Assembly (NCBI GenBank): GCA_947177525.1
Contig: CAMWUW010000002.1
Coordinates: forward strand, 28,151-92,150
Length of the DNA stretch: 64,000 nt
Reading direction: 5' to 3'
Source of the DNA: an uncultured Bacteroidales bacterium
GTDB lineage: Bacteria; Bacteroidota; Bacteroidia; Bacteroidales; UBA932
Notes under the pieces: model-generated
What the model saw: only the letters and a program-made list of their open reading frames with translations
Told to the model about the DNA's origin: nothing
Database searches by the model: none
Shown here: in pieces, positions 9,400 through 19,140 of the stretch
How the letters are laid out: each line of letters starts with the position of its first letter
Numbering within the stretch: position 1 is the stretch's first letter
Translations under genes and position numbers: made by a program

Positions 9400-11109
9400 C
9401 TATTCGTTTACAGCCTGCTTTCTCTGCCGGATTTTTTCATCCAGATCAGGTATAGAACCGTCATTTTTCTGTTTGGCAAGATTCCAATACACAAAAGCCA
9501 TGTCATATTCCTTCAATGCATACAGGACTTCGGCATAATGGTCCAGAATGACAGCGCTCTCCTTGCCGCCATAAAGCATGGCATGTTTGAAAAACGGCTT
9601 TGCCTCAAGGGCCTTTCCCTGAAGGAACAATATCCAGCCGAAGGTATCAAGATATGTGGCGTTGTCAGGTTCTGCCTCAACGGTCTTTTTGCTCATCGCA
9701 TAGGCTTTCTTTAGCTTTTTCCCTTCCACACTGAGATAGTAGGCGTAGTTATTAAGTACATAAACATAGTCCGGATTTATCTTCAGGGCCTTTTCATAAG
9801 CACTGAATGCCTTCTTGGACTCCCCCATTTCATGGTAGACGTCCCCCATGGTAGACCACGCGCGCAATGCTCTCGAACTGTCGCGCGGAGCAATGTCAAG
9901 AATCATCCGGCAGGTTTCCGTCACTTTGTCATATTCTTTCAGATTATAGTCTCCGACACCGGCCATTTCAAGAAATGCGGTCTCCTCAGGAAAACGGGAG
10001 AATGCTTTGCGTCCCTCTTCTGAAAGTTCTTTCCAGTTCTGGGAATACATAAGGAATTCCACGAAATTGGCACTTGCAGCAAGACTTGACGGATATGTCT
10101 CCATATTTTTACGGAAAGCATTCTCTGCCAGGTCATTCCGTCCGGTCGAATAATAATAGAAGCCGGCCGTCTGGAGCAAGGTACTGTCAAGAGGATGAGT
10201 ATCCACGGCTTTCATGAAGACTGTGTCAATCTGCGGCCTAAAAGAGGTGAGGAATTTGTTTTCCGTCCTCTGTACAAGAGCCATCAGGTAGTCAGTCTTG
10301 GCCTGGACCGGATATGCCGGTTCTTCGGCGAATTTGTACAATACCGGGAAATATTCACCGTAACGCCTTGTCATCCTCAGAACTTCTGCCTTGCCAAGAA
10401 CCGCCGGGATATAGTCAGGGGCAATGTCAAGTGCCTCGTCATAATACGCAAGTGCAGTGGTGTCATTGTACATAGCCATCTGATAGTCGGCCAGGGTAGA
10501 AAGCACATAGGGTGATGAGAATTCCCTGTTGTATTCTTCAAGGGATTTGAAGGCCTCTTCATGTCTCTCCATCATTCTCAGGAGGTTAAAGCGGTATACG
10601 GCAATTGATTCCGTCATGCCGAATACAGTCTGTATCTCATCAAGTGTAGCCAAGGCCTTGTCATATTCCTTTTGGGCAGAATACAGTTCTGTCAGATCAA
10701 AGTACAATTCGCTCTTCTTCGGAAAGTCCTGCAGAAGTTTCTCGTAAATCTGCGAAGCGAGTTCCTGCCGCGAAGTAAGCGCATACAGCCTTGCCAGCCT
10801 GTATCTGTACCAGAAATTGTCCGTATCAAGTCCGGCAGCAAGCCTCAGGTATTCTTCCGCAAGCTCAAGGTCACCTCTTCCTGCGGCAATCTGGGCGAGG
10901 TAGTACCATGCAGCATCATTTGAGCTGTCCGACGCGGTGATTTTCTTCAGAATTGCTTCTGCACCCTTGAAATCATTATTGTCGTATTTCTCAACTGCGC
11001 TTACAAGCATATTCTCAATTTCTGCCGGCCGAAGCTGCTGGGCTGCGGCACCTATATAAATCTGCAGCAGCATGACTGCAGGCAACAATATTCTTGACAA
11101 AGTGTTCAT
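9400..11109 (-). CDS. Tetratricopeptide repeat protein
   Basis: Signal peptide MNTLSRILLPAVMLLQIYIGAAAQ and multiple TPR motifs; ORF-track start trimmed to the ATG at 11109. Confidence 0.85.
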   Translation of the reverse strand: MNTLSRILLPAVMLLQIYIGAAAQQLRPAEIENMLVSAVEKYDNNDFKGAEAILKKITASDSSNDAAWYYLAQIAAGRGDLELAEEYLRLAAGLDTDNFWYRYRLARLYALTSRQELASQIYEKLLQDFPKKSELYFDLTELYSAQKEYDKALATLDEIQTVFGMTESIAVYRFNLLRMMERHEEAFKSLEEYNREFSSPYVLSTLADYQMAMYNDTTALAYYDEALDIAPDYIPAVLGKAEVLRMTRRYGEYFPVLYKFAEEPAYPVQAKTDYLMALVQRTENKFLTSFRPQIDTVFMKAVDTHPLDSTLLQTAGFYYYSTGRNDLAENAFRKNMETYPSSLAASANFVEFLMYSQNWKELSEEGRKAFSRFPEETAFLEMAGVGDYNLKEYDKVTETCRMILDIAPRDSSRALRAWSTMGDVYHEMGESKKAFSAYEKALKINPDYVYVLNNYAYYLSVEGKKLKKAYAMSKKTVEAEPDNATYLDTFGWILFLQGKALEAKPFFKHAMLYGGKESAVILDHYAEVLYALKEYDMAFVYWNLAKQKNDGSIPDLDEKIRQRKQAVNE

Positions 11110-11270
11110 ATTCGTTTTTTTGAGCATTAAACTTACAAAAATAACACTCAAATTCGGGAAAAATGCATAAGTTTGGAAAAAATATGCCGACGATGCAACA
11201 TATCGGGTCCGGATTGCATCTGTTTCGGAGCAAAAGAACAATTGTTTTTCTGGGCCCAAACTGAGACATT

Positions 11271-11813
11271 TTGGCAGAAGCATTTGACTTACAGCTGATC
11301 AACTCATGCATCAAAGGAGACCGGGTTTCCCAGAAGGCCTTATATGACCGTCTGGCACCACGTATGTTCCCTATATGCATGAGGTATATCGGTGACAGGG
11401 TTCTTGCCGAGGATGTCCTGCAGGATGGGTTCATAACATTGTTCACAAGACTTGAAAGCTATAAAGGGGAAGGTTCTTTTGAAGGCTGGGCCAGAAAGAT
11501 TTTCGTAACGACAGCACTGATGAACCTCAGGAAGAAGGATGCTCTGAAAATGAGTGACGAGCTGGACCTTGCAAGGGGCATGAAGGCCGAGACAATGTCG
11601 CAGACGCAGGCCATGAACTACAAGGAACTGATGGCGCTTGTCATGGGAATGCCGCCGGGATTCCGGGCCGTATTCAACATGTACGCAATCGAGGGTTATT
11701 CCCACAAGGAGATTGGGGTGATGCTCGGCATAAGCGAGACTACATCAAGAACTCAGTTCAGCAGGGCAAGAGCCTGGCTGCAGAACAAAATTAAAGAACG
11801 AGAAAATGCTTGA
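11271..11813 (+). CDS. RNA polymerase ECF-type sigma factor
   Basis: ALYDRLAPRMFPICMRYIGDRVLAEDVLQDGFITLF...GYSHKEIGVMLGISETTSRTQFSRAR; sigma-70 regions 2 and 4; TTG start. Confidence 0.88.
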   Translation: MAEAFDLQLINSCIKGDRVSQKALYDRLAPRMFPICMRYIGDRVLAEDVLQDGFITLFTRLESYKGEGSFEGWARKIFVTTALMNLRKKDALKMSDELDLARGMKAETMSQTQAMNYKELMALVMGMPPGFRAVFNMYAIEGYSHKEIGVMLGISETTSRTQFSRARAWLQNKIKERENA

Positions 11814-13077
11814 AGACAAGAATAATACTGAATTTGATCTGATGATGAGGTCTATCCTGCAGGATGGAAGGGAGGAAGTGCCCGGCCATATCTGGGAAGC
11901 CGTATCGGAGGGTCTTGATGCAGCTGCGCACAAAAAGAGAATTGCTCTCTGGTGGCGCAGGGCAGCAGTCGCCGGAAGCATTGCGGCGGCTTTTGCCGTA
12001 GGACTGTTCTTCACTTTCAGAGACATTTCAGCACCTGAAGCCGACAGCAGCATGATTGCGGTAGTGTCGGCCGCTCACGAAGAAGACAGCGCATTCGGCT
12101 CCGGGATGCTTGTTGCAGAGCAGACTGAAATTCCGGATATCCGGCAGGATGTCACAGCCGTGGCATCTTCGGCAGGAGATTTCAAAAAACAGATTATGTC
12201 TTATTCCGCTGAAGAAGAGCAGATGCCAGACGGAGAAAGCCAGGGAAAGGTCATCGAAAATGAAGGCAAAGGCACTTCTGCCGAAGAGGCATCCATGAAC
12301 ACAGAAAAGACAGACGTAAAAGATGATGCCGAAGACAAGCACAGGATTTCCGAGATATCGTCAAAAGGGACATTGCAGGATTTTTGGCCGGAAGAAGAAA
12401 CCTCGAAAGAAGAGAACCGCGTAAAGACTTCCATTGTACTATCCGGAGTGACCGGAACAAACAGCACGCGCAGTCATTCAAAACAGAATCTGATGAAACG
12501 TCCGACCGTTCCGTCTTCAAAGCCGCAGACAGGGATTACAGAAACAAGCACGAACACGACCTACGGAATACCGCTGTCATTCGGAACAGGAGTAAAGTTT
12601 GATTTCAACAAAAGATGGTCTGTCGGGACCGGCATAAATTACACTCTGCTCACCAGAAAATTCTATGGAACCTACACAAAGGCAACTCCCGAGGGCGAAG
12701 TGGAGTTTTCAAAATCATCTGACATAAGAAACAGCCAGCATTATATAGGAATACCGCTGAATGTGTTCTTCAACATAGTGGACAACAAGTATATAAACTT
12801 CTACGCCTACGCTGGAGGGACTGCAGAAAAATGCATCAGCGACCGATATGAGGTCCTGAATGTTACAGGCAGCAGGCTGACCCACAGGGAAAAGGTCAAA
12901 GGGATACAATTGTCTGCGAATATAGGCATCGGAGCGGAATTCATGACCGGTGAACATCTCGGCATATACATTGACCCAAGCCTAAGATATTATTTCAACA
13001 ACGGCCAGCCAAAGAGCATAAGAACAGCTCAGCCGCTTATGCTCGGTTTTGAGATGGGCCTCAGAGTACGCCTGTAG
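11806..13077 (+). CDS. Putative anti-sigma-like N-terminus with TM helix and C-terminal outer-membrane beta-barrel domain
   Basis: ~45-aa cytoplasmic segment, TM helix (AVAGSIAAAFAVGLFFTF), charged linker, then porin-like GIPLSFGTGVKFDFNKRWSVGTGINYTLLT...; overlaps the sigma gene by 8 nt. Confidence 0.7.
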   Translation: MLEDKNNTEFDLMMRSILQDGREEVPGHIWEAVSEGLDAAAHKKRIALWWRRAAVAGSIAAAFAVGLFFTFRDISAPEADSSMIAVVSAAHEEDSAFGSGMLVAEQTEIPDIRQDVTAVASSAGDFKKQIMSYSAEEEQMPDGESQGKVIENEGKGTSAEEASMNTEKTDVKDDAEDKHRISEISSKGTLQDFWPEEETSKEENRVKTSIVLSGVTGTNSTRSHSKQNLMKRPTVPSSKPQTGITETSTNTTYGIPLSFGTGVKFDFNKRWSVGTGINYTLLTRKFYGTYTKATPEGEVEFSKSSDIRNSQHYIGIPLNVFFNIVDNKYINFYAYAGGTAEKCISDRYEVLNVTGSRLTHREKVKGIQLSANIGIGAEFMTGEHLGIYIDPSLRYYFNNGQPKSIRTAQPLMLGFEMGLRVRL

Positions 13078-13078
13078 A

Positions 13079-13834
13079 CTACCTGTGGCCTTCTATAATA
13101 TTTCTTGCAAGTGTATTGGCGCAAACAAAGTCACGCAATTCAGTGCAGTCCGTCTGCAGGATAGTATGACGGTCTCCCTGCCAAAGCATGGAGCCTTTTG
13201 ATATGAAGCCGATTTTGTCACCTATCTCAAGTATGGAGTTCATGTCATGGGTGTTGACAACTGTCGTCATGTTGAACTCTTTCGTAAGGTCGCTTATCAG
13301 ACGGTCTATCAGGATTGAAGTATAGGGATCAAGTCCGGAATTGGGCTCGTCACAAAACAGATATGACGGATTCAGTGCAATGGCCCGCGCAATGCCCACT
13401 CTTTTCTGCATGCCTCCGCTCAATTCATTCGGATACTTGTTGTCAGAGCCTGTCACATTCACTTTTTCAAGGAAATATTGTGCACGCTCTTTTCTGTATG
13501 CAGCAGACCAGTCCGTAAAGAACTCCATCGGGAACATTACGTTTTCAAGCACAGTGGCAAAATCAAAAAGTGCACTTCCCTGAAACAGAATGCCTATGTG
13601 GCACCTGAGTTCTGTCTTTTCTTTATATGACATACCGGAGAGTTTCCTGTCACCATAGCATATTTCTCCGCTGTCAGGTTCAATAAGCCCTATCAGGTTC
13701 TTGAGGAGCACTGTTTTGCCGGAGCCGCTTGCCCCTATTATCATGTTGCATTTTCCGGCTTCGTACTCTACGTTTATGTCTTTCAGGACAGGTACTCCGT
13801 CAAAACTTTTATAAAGATGTTCTACTTTTATCAT
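13079..13834 (-). CDS. ABC transporter ATP-binding protein, MlaF-like
   Basis: MIKVEHLYKSFDGVPVLKDINVEYEAGKCNMIIGASGSGKTVLLKNLIGL; LSGGMQKRVGIARAI. Confidence 0.87.
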   Translation of the reverse strand: MIKVEHLYKSFDGVPVLKDINVEYEAGKCNMIIGASGSGKTVLLKNLIGLIEPDSGEICYGDRKLSGMSYKEKTELRCHIGILFQGSALFDFATVLENVMFPMEFFTDWSAAYRKERAQYFLEKVNVTGSDNKYPNELSGGMQKRVGIARAIALNPSYLFCDEPNSGLDPYTSILIDRLISDLTKEFNMTTVVNTHDMNSILEIGDKIGFISKGSMLWQGDRHTILQTDCTELRDFVCANTLARNIIEGHR

Positions 13835-13841
13835 AATGGTC

Positions 13842-14588
13842 CTAATAAAGCATCAATTGGGTAAGAATCAGGTCAAACAGAAGTATAAGAATGCTTGTGG
13901 CAACTATTGACCTTGTGCTTGAGCGTCCGACTCCAAGCGAACCTCCCTTTGCATAAAATCCGTTGAATGCCGCTATTGAGGATATCATGAAGCAGAATAT
14001 GGACATCTTGAAACAGCTGTAGAAAATATAGTACCCATTATAGCAGAACTTGATTCCAGTAATATAGGAAGCCGTCTGTATTATCTGGGTGGTTTCAACA
14101 ACAAACCATCCGCCGATAAGCCCAAGTACAAGGCTGAGGAGCATAAGCAAGGGACTCAAGACAGTAGCTGCGGCAACTTTTGGGAGCACAAGAAAGCCGG
14201 CAGAGTTCACTCCCATCATATCCATGGCGTCTATCTGCTCTGTAATCCTCATGCTTCCTATCTCAGAAGCGATATTTGACCCCATTTTTCCTGCCAGTAT
14301 CAGTGCAATCATAGTGGAGCAGAATTCAAGAATAAGGCTTTCCCTTACCATATATCCGACATACATCTTGTCTATAACCGGATTTTCAAGATTTGAGGCA
14401 GTCTGTATGACGAGAACTCCGCCGATAAACAGGGATATCACACCGACAATAAGTATTGAGGAGAGTATCAGCTTATCTGATTCATTTACAAACTGACGCC
14501 AGAAGAGTCTCCATTTCTCAGGTTTTCTGAAAACCATTTTGAGAAACAGGAAATACTTTCCGATTGACTCAAAAATTTTTTTTAACAT
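13842..14588 (-). CDS. MlaE family ABC transporter permease
   Basis: Multi-TM protein with MRITEQIDAMDMMGVNSAGFLVLPKVAAA, the MlaE permease signature. Confidence 0.87.
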   Translation of the reverse strand: MLKKIFESIGKYFLFLKMVFRKPEKWRLFWRQFVNESDKLILSSILIVGVISLFIGGVLVIQTASNLENPVIDKMYVGYMVRESLILEFCSTMIALILAGKMGSNIASEIGSMRITEQIDAMDMMGVNSAGFLVLPKVAAATVLSPLLMLLSLVLGLIGGWFVVETTQIIQTASYITGIKFCYNGYYIFYSCFKMSIFCFMISSIAAFNGFYAKGGSLGVGRSSTRSIVATSILILLFDLILTQLMLY

Positions 14589-14611
14589 GAATAAGATTCT
14601 TTTTAAAGGGC

Positions 14612-14645
14612 CAAATTTACCACTTTTTTACTTTTTTTAAACAAA
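14612..14645 (-). promoter_or_regulatory. Bacteroidetes-type promoter for the mlaEF-like operon
   Basis: Minus strand TTTG-N22-TAAATTTG. Confidence 0.5.
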
Positions 14646-14711
14646 TTGCCGATTATTAGTGCAAGATTTGGACAAGTTATGCGACTTAATTAAAAACAAA
14701 TCTTGACAATT

Positions 14712-16271
14712 ATGATCATCAACATTCATTGTGCAAAGTGCATCGGCATTGATGCCGTTCCGGTAACCGTAGAGGTGGACTTGGCTTCCGGCATAGGAAT
14801 ACACCTTGTAGGACTTGCAGACGCAGCGGTAAAAGAAAGTCTCCTACGGACAATTACTGCCCTGCAGTCCATGGGATTCCGCATTCCGGGGAAAAAGATA
14901 GTAATCAATCTTGCACCGGCAGACATGCATAAAAAGGGAAGCGGGTATGATGTCCCCATTGCCATTGGAATTATAGCCGCTTCAGGACAAATGAAACTTC
15001 CGCTCATGGATAAATTCATAATAATGGGGGAGCTGGGGCTTGACGGAAGCATACGCGATGTCCAGGGTGCACTGCCTATAGCAGAACTTGCCTGCAAAGA
15101 AGGGCTCAGGGGATGTATACTTCCCACAAAATCATCTTTTGAAGCCATTGAATACGGAGACATTGAGATTTATGGTGCGGATGTGCTTGAAGATGTGCTG
15201 CGTATCTTATCAGGGAATGGTCCATGCAATGACCTGCTTGCATCAGAGAGGATAAGGGGCCGTAAAAAAGAAAATCCTGCACATAAGCCGGAGAATGCGG
15301 ACTTTATGGATTTCTCCGAAATCATAGGACAGAGGGAGGCAAAAAGAGGTATAGAGATTGCTGCAGCAGGAGGGCATAACGTAATGCTGATAGGACCTCC
15401 CGGTTCAGGGAAAAGTTCGCTTGCCAAGGCAATGGCCGGGATTCTTCCACCGATGACCCCTGCGGAATCTCTCCAGACCAGCAAGATTTATTCTGTCGCC
15501 GGGAAAGGCAAGCCTGCCGAAGGGCTGATGAAACAGCGTCCGTTCCGCTCGCCACACTACAGCGTGTCGGCAGCGGCAATGATAGGAGGCGGGTCCGACA
15601 ACATAATGCCCGGAGAAATATCGCTTGCACACAACGGTATTCTGTTCCTTGACGAATTCTGCGAAGCTCCCAAAAAAGTTCTTGAAGCCCTGCGTGCTCC
15701 AATGGAAGACCGCAAGGTTACAATATCAAGGCTCAAGGCAAAGATAGAATACCCGGCAGACTTCACTTTTGTCGCCGCAGCCAATCCATGCCCATGCGGA
15801 TATTACGGAGAAGAAGACAGATGTACATGCACTCCGTCCAGGAGACTGGCATATATGTCAAAACTTTCCGGGCCTATAATGGACAGAATCGACATCCAAT
15901 TGTGGATGCACCCTGTGAATCCGAAGAAATTGGTGGAAAGGCGTCCGGAAGAGTCAAGTGCAGAAATAGCTTTGAGGGTTCTGAAGGCAAGGGAGATACA
16001 AAAGGAACGCTTCAGCGGAGAAAACGGCATATTCTGCAATGCCGGGATGAGCAGCCGCATGCTCGACAAATACTGCCCCTTGGACTCAGGATGCAAAAGG
16101 CTCATGGAAAAACTGATTGGGCACATGGGGCTTTCCGCCAGAGCATGCTCACGCATAATAAAGCTCGGAAGAACAATAGCTGACCTGGAAGGAAGCACAA
16201 ACATAAATGAAGAACATCTTGGCGAGGCGGCAGGTTACCGATTCCTTGACAAAGCCGGCATAGGAATGTGA
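14712..16271 (+). CDS. YifB/ComM family Mg chelatase-like AAA ATPase
   Basis: IDAVPVTVEVDLASGIGIHLVGLADAAVKES...GPPGSGKSSLAKAMAGILPP...NPCPCGYYG; the ATG at 14712 preferred over the TTG at 14703. Confidence 0.9.
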   Translation: MIINIHCAKCIGIDAVPVTVEVDLASGIGIHLVGLADAAVKESLLRTITALQSMGFRIPGKKIVINLAPADMHKKGSGYDVPIAIGIIAASGQMKLPLMDKFIIMGELGLDGSIRDVQGALPIAELACKEGLRGCILPTKSSFEAIEYGDIEIYGADVLEDVLRILSGNGPCNDLLASERIRGRKKENPAHKPENADFMDFSEIIGQREAKRGIEIAAAGGHNVMLIGPPGSGKSSLAKAMAGILPPMTPAESLQTSKIYSVAGKGKPAEGLMKQRPFRSPHYSVSAAAMIGGGSDNIMPGEISLAHNGILFLDEFCEAPKKVLEALRAPMEDRKVTISRLKAKIEYPADFTFVAAANPCPCGYYGEEDRCTCTPSRRLAYMSKLSGPIMDRIDIQLWMHPVNPKKLVERRPEESSAEIALRVLKAREIQKERFSGENGIFCNAGMSSRMLDKYCPLDSGCKRLMEKLIGHMGLSARACSRIIKLGRTIADLEGSTNINEEHLGEAAGYRFLDKAGIGM

Positions 16272-16386
16272 TTTTTAGCTATCTTTGTCATTGCAGAACA
16301 GGAACTGAAAAATCTTTGGCATGACTTCCTGCGGAAAGTTCGTCAAAGATTTTTATTATGGAAACATTAAGCTACTAATATACAGC

Positions 16387-16809
16387 ATGAAACAGGAAAT
16401 TATAATAAATGGCATTGAAGACCTGGAGAGGGCAGCACAGGAATTCATTTCCAGGATTGGAAACCGTAAATTATTGGCATTCTTCGCCCCTATGGGAGCA
16501 GGCAAGACGACATTTACCGCAGCCTTATGCAAGGTTCTCGGAGTAAAAGATCCGGTATGCTCCCCTACTTTCACCATAATCAACGAATATGAGAGAGGAA
16601 ACGGGGAACCGATGTATCATTTTGACTTCTACCGTATCAGCAAATTGGCCGAAGCGGCGGAAATAGGAATTGAGGACTACCTGTACAGCGGATATCTGTG
16701 CATAATGGAATGGCCTGAAAATGTGAATGAACTGCTTCCGGACGAGACACTGAGGATAAATATCACTGTAAACCCTGACATGACGCGGACTCTTTCATGG
16801 GAAGAGTAG
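16387..16809 (+). CDS. tsaE: tRNA (adenosine(37)-N6)-threonylcarbamoyltransferase complex ATPase subunit TsaE
   Basis: FAPMGAGKTTFTAALCKVLGVKDPVCSPTFTIINEY...HFDFYRI...IMEWPEN. Confidence 0.92.
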   Translation: MKQEIIINGIEDLERAAQEFISRIGNRKLLAFFAPMGAGKTTFTAALCKVLGVKDPVCSPTFTIINEYERGNGEPMYHFDFYRISKLAEAAEIGIEDYLYSGYLCIMEWPENVNELLPDETLRINITVNPDMTRTLSWEE

Positions 16810-18031
16810 GACCGCATGCCGCCACGGATGATATATAGCCGTTTATGTCAAGTTCTTGCACAGAACCGTCTTTCCATACAATAGGCTTACCTCCGGAAAC
16901 TGAAGATAGTCCGACATTCAGAATGCCATTTACGACTGCAAGAGGAGAATTGCCGGCAGGAATATATCCGCAAGGCACCTCTGCCATGTCTCCGAAACGG
17001 AAAATTTTCGCAGGTGCGCCTGCTGCAGAAGAGCTGAGAAGGCAGCATAGTCCGCTTTGCCATGTGCACATTGAGGAGACAGTATATCCCGGATCAAACA
17101 TCATAAGCATTACCCCGTCCGACCACAGTCCGCTTGTCAGTGTATGGCCGTCTGCGGAAAACACTCCCTCAACAATGATATTGTCTGAAACAGGAATAAA
17201 GCGGCATGCAAGCATCCGTGCAGACTTCGGAAGATTGACGGCAGACATTTTCTCTCCGCACACTGCCACAGGTACATCGATACCTGTCATGTCGGAAATA
17301 TAGCAGACTTCTCCATTATAAAAAACAACGTCCCATATTTTCTTGATATCTTCCCTGACTGCAATCTGGCTCACGCTGCCGTCTTTGACAAAATAATATC
17401 TGCCGGCACCGTTTCCGGAATTTATAGGTTCGCAATAAGAAAAACAGATTCCTTCAGAAGTGTGCTGAAGACCGCCGATAACATATCCCGACTCTTTTTT
17501 AAGAACAGGTTCGCCGTTTTTCCTATAGCAGAACCCGGAACCGCTTCTGTTCTGTCCAAGAATATAGACATCGTCACCATCGCATGTCATTCCGCAGATC
17601 ATTTCCCTTCCGGAATATCTGAACAATGGCTGTCCGTCTTTCTTGATTACCGTTTCGGATGCTGTGGACCAGTCAGTATACAGATGCCCGTCAATGATTC
17701 TATGCATATCCGGTTCCCAGCCGACTTCATGGCTTTCTCCTACCGGGATCTTCATTACCGGCATCATATCGGCAAAAACGACAAGCGAGCATTTTACACT
17801 GCCGGCCTGCCTATCTGCCCTCCAGTCATAGCCTTCCGGATAGTCAAATCCGGTAATATAGCAGACGGCTTTCCCTGTGTTTCCTGCTCCACCATTTCCG
17901 TCTCCTGTTCCAGGAGCCACCCATACATCCTGTTTCTGGCTGCCGGCGGTCCCGCCGATCTCGACAAGACTGCATGAGCATACAACAAATGCAAAAACAA
18001 TTAAATAAACGAAGCGCATTTTCTTTATCAT
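16763..18031 (-). CDS. Hypothetical lipoprotein
   Basis: MIKKMRFVYLIVFAFVVCSCSLVEIGG signal peptide with lipobox; body rich in short beta-type repeats; no family assigned. Confidence 0.6.
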   Translation of the reverse strand: MIKKMRFVYLIVFAFVVCSCSLVEIGGTAGSQKQDVWVAPGTGDGNGGAGNTGKAVCYITGFDYPEGYDWRADRQAGSVKCSLVVFADMMPVMKIPVGESHEVGWEPDMHRIIDGHLYTDWSTASETVIKKDGQPLFRYSGREMICGMTCDGDDVYILGQNRSGSGFCYRKNGEPVLKKESGYVIGGLQHTSEGICFSYCEPINSGNGAGRYYFVKDGSVSQIAVREDIKKIWDVVFYNGEVCYISDMTGIDVPVAVCGEKMSAVNLPKSARMLACRFIPVSDNIIVEGVFSADGHTLTSGLWSDGVMLMMFDPGYTVSSMCTWQSGLCCLLSSSAAGAPAKIFRFGDMAEVPCGYIPAGNSPLAVVNGILNVGLSSVSGGKPIVWKDGSVQELDINGYISSVAACGPTLPMKESASCQGLQ

Positions 18032-18066
18032 TTGAAGACAAAGAAAGCTAAAGTGCATATAAAAAG

Positions 18067-18099
18067 ACGAATCACACATCCCGCATACGTGAGATTCGT
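18067..18099. terminator. Terminator hairpin downstream of ispE
   Basis: gacgaatc...gattcgtc stem with minus-strand TTTTTATAT and a plus-strand T-rich tract. Confidence 0.65.
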
Positions 18100-18214
18100 C
18101 ACTTTTTTCTTTTTCTTTAAATTTTTTCTTTTTTTTAAATACTACTCCCAGGCATACCGTCAGAAGCCGTTGCCGGAAGTGCTCAGCTCATTGTTTTCGG
18201 AAAGGGCATCCATG

Positions 18215-19117
18215 TCATACCGGATATACGGCAAACAAAGCGGAACCTGAGCCTGACATGGACGCATATACTGCACCGCTGTCATACAATGACTTTTTGA
18301 TGGCCTCAAGTTCAGGATGCTTTGCAAAAACAGTCTTTTCAAAATCATTGGCCAGCAAGCCGTTCCACTCAGAAACAGGACGGGACAGCACATCTCTCAA
18401 AGGAATCTCTGGCATTTGGGGAGTGATTCCACGATAAGCATCGGCAGTGGAAACGGATATGCCTTCCGGAACGATTACCTTGACTTCATATAAAACAGGA
18501 AGTTCTCCGGATTGTCCGCTTTCTTCCCCAAGCCCTATTCCAGAAATACAATATGGAGTAAGTATCTCACCACGTCCCTCTCCGATCATTGGACGGTTAT
18601 AAATAAAGAATGCACAGTCACTTCCCAGTAAGGCCGCATATTCAGCAAGCTTCTCATCCGCAAGACCAAGTCCGAAGAGAGAGTCAAGCATTTTCAGAGC
18701 AAATGCAGCATCCGATGAACCTCCTCCGAGTCCGGCACCGACAGGCGATGTCTTTTCAAGAAAAATCTTTGCCGGGGGCAGACCATACTCTTTGTCCAAA
18801 AGAAAATAGGCCTTTGCACAAAGGTCATTGAGAGGATTCCAGCCGACACCATCTTCCTTGGCTATGGTGACCATGAGTTTGCCGTCATCTGAAATTGCCT
18901 GTACAAGAGAAGGTGCAGCTTCATCATCAGACAAATTGCCGTACTTTGCTGCAAGCAAAGCGGAAGTTCGGCTGAAGTCATCTCCGGAAATGATTTCCAA
19001 AGTATCGCAGATGCCGAAATAAGGGACAAAAAGTGTTTCCAGATCATGAAATCCGTCTTCCCTTTTACGAAGTACATTCAGTCCGAAATTCAGCTTTACA
19101 TTAGGATGCGTTATCAT
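18215..19117 (-). CDS. ispE: 4-(cytidine 5'-diphospho)-2-C-methyl-D-erythritol kinase
   Basis: MITHPNVKLNFGLNVLRKREDGFHDLETLFVP...SPVGAGLGGGSSDAAFALKML (GHMP kinase motif). Confidence 0.92.
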   Translation of the reverse strand: MITHPNVKLNFGLNVLRKREDGFHDLETLFVPYFGICDTLEIISGDDFSRTSALLAAKYGNLSDDEAAPSLVQAISDDGKLMVTIAKEDGVGWNPLNDLCAKAYFLLDKEYGLPPAKIFLEKTSPVGAGLGGGSSDAAFALKMLDSLFGLGLADEKLAEYAALLGSDCAFFIYNRPMIGEGRGEILTPYCISGIGLGEESGQSGELPVLYEVKVIVPEGISVSTADAYRGITPQMPEIPLRDVLSRPVSEWNGLLANDFEKTVFAKHPELEAIKKSLYDSGAVYASMSGSGSALFAVYPV

Positions 19118-19140
19118 ATTGTCTTTATAAGCCGTTAAAC

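Noticed and set aside
8383-9714. 443-aa plus-strand ORF
   Set aside because: Antisense to the envC-like and TPR genes, which have clear family motifs, signal peptides and operon context; the plus translation is Cys/His/Phe-rich and resembles no protein.
18100-18140. T-rich tract (cttttttctttttctttaaattttttctttttttt) as a special element
   Set aside because: Adequately explained as the plus-side tail of the intergenic terminator region downstream of ispE.
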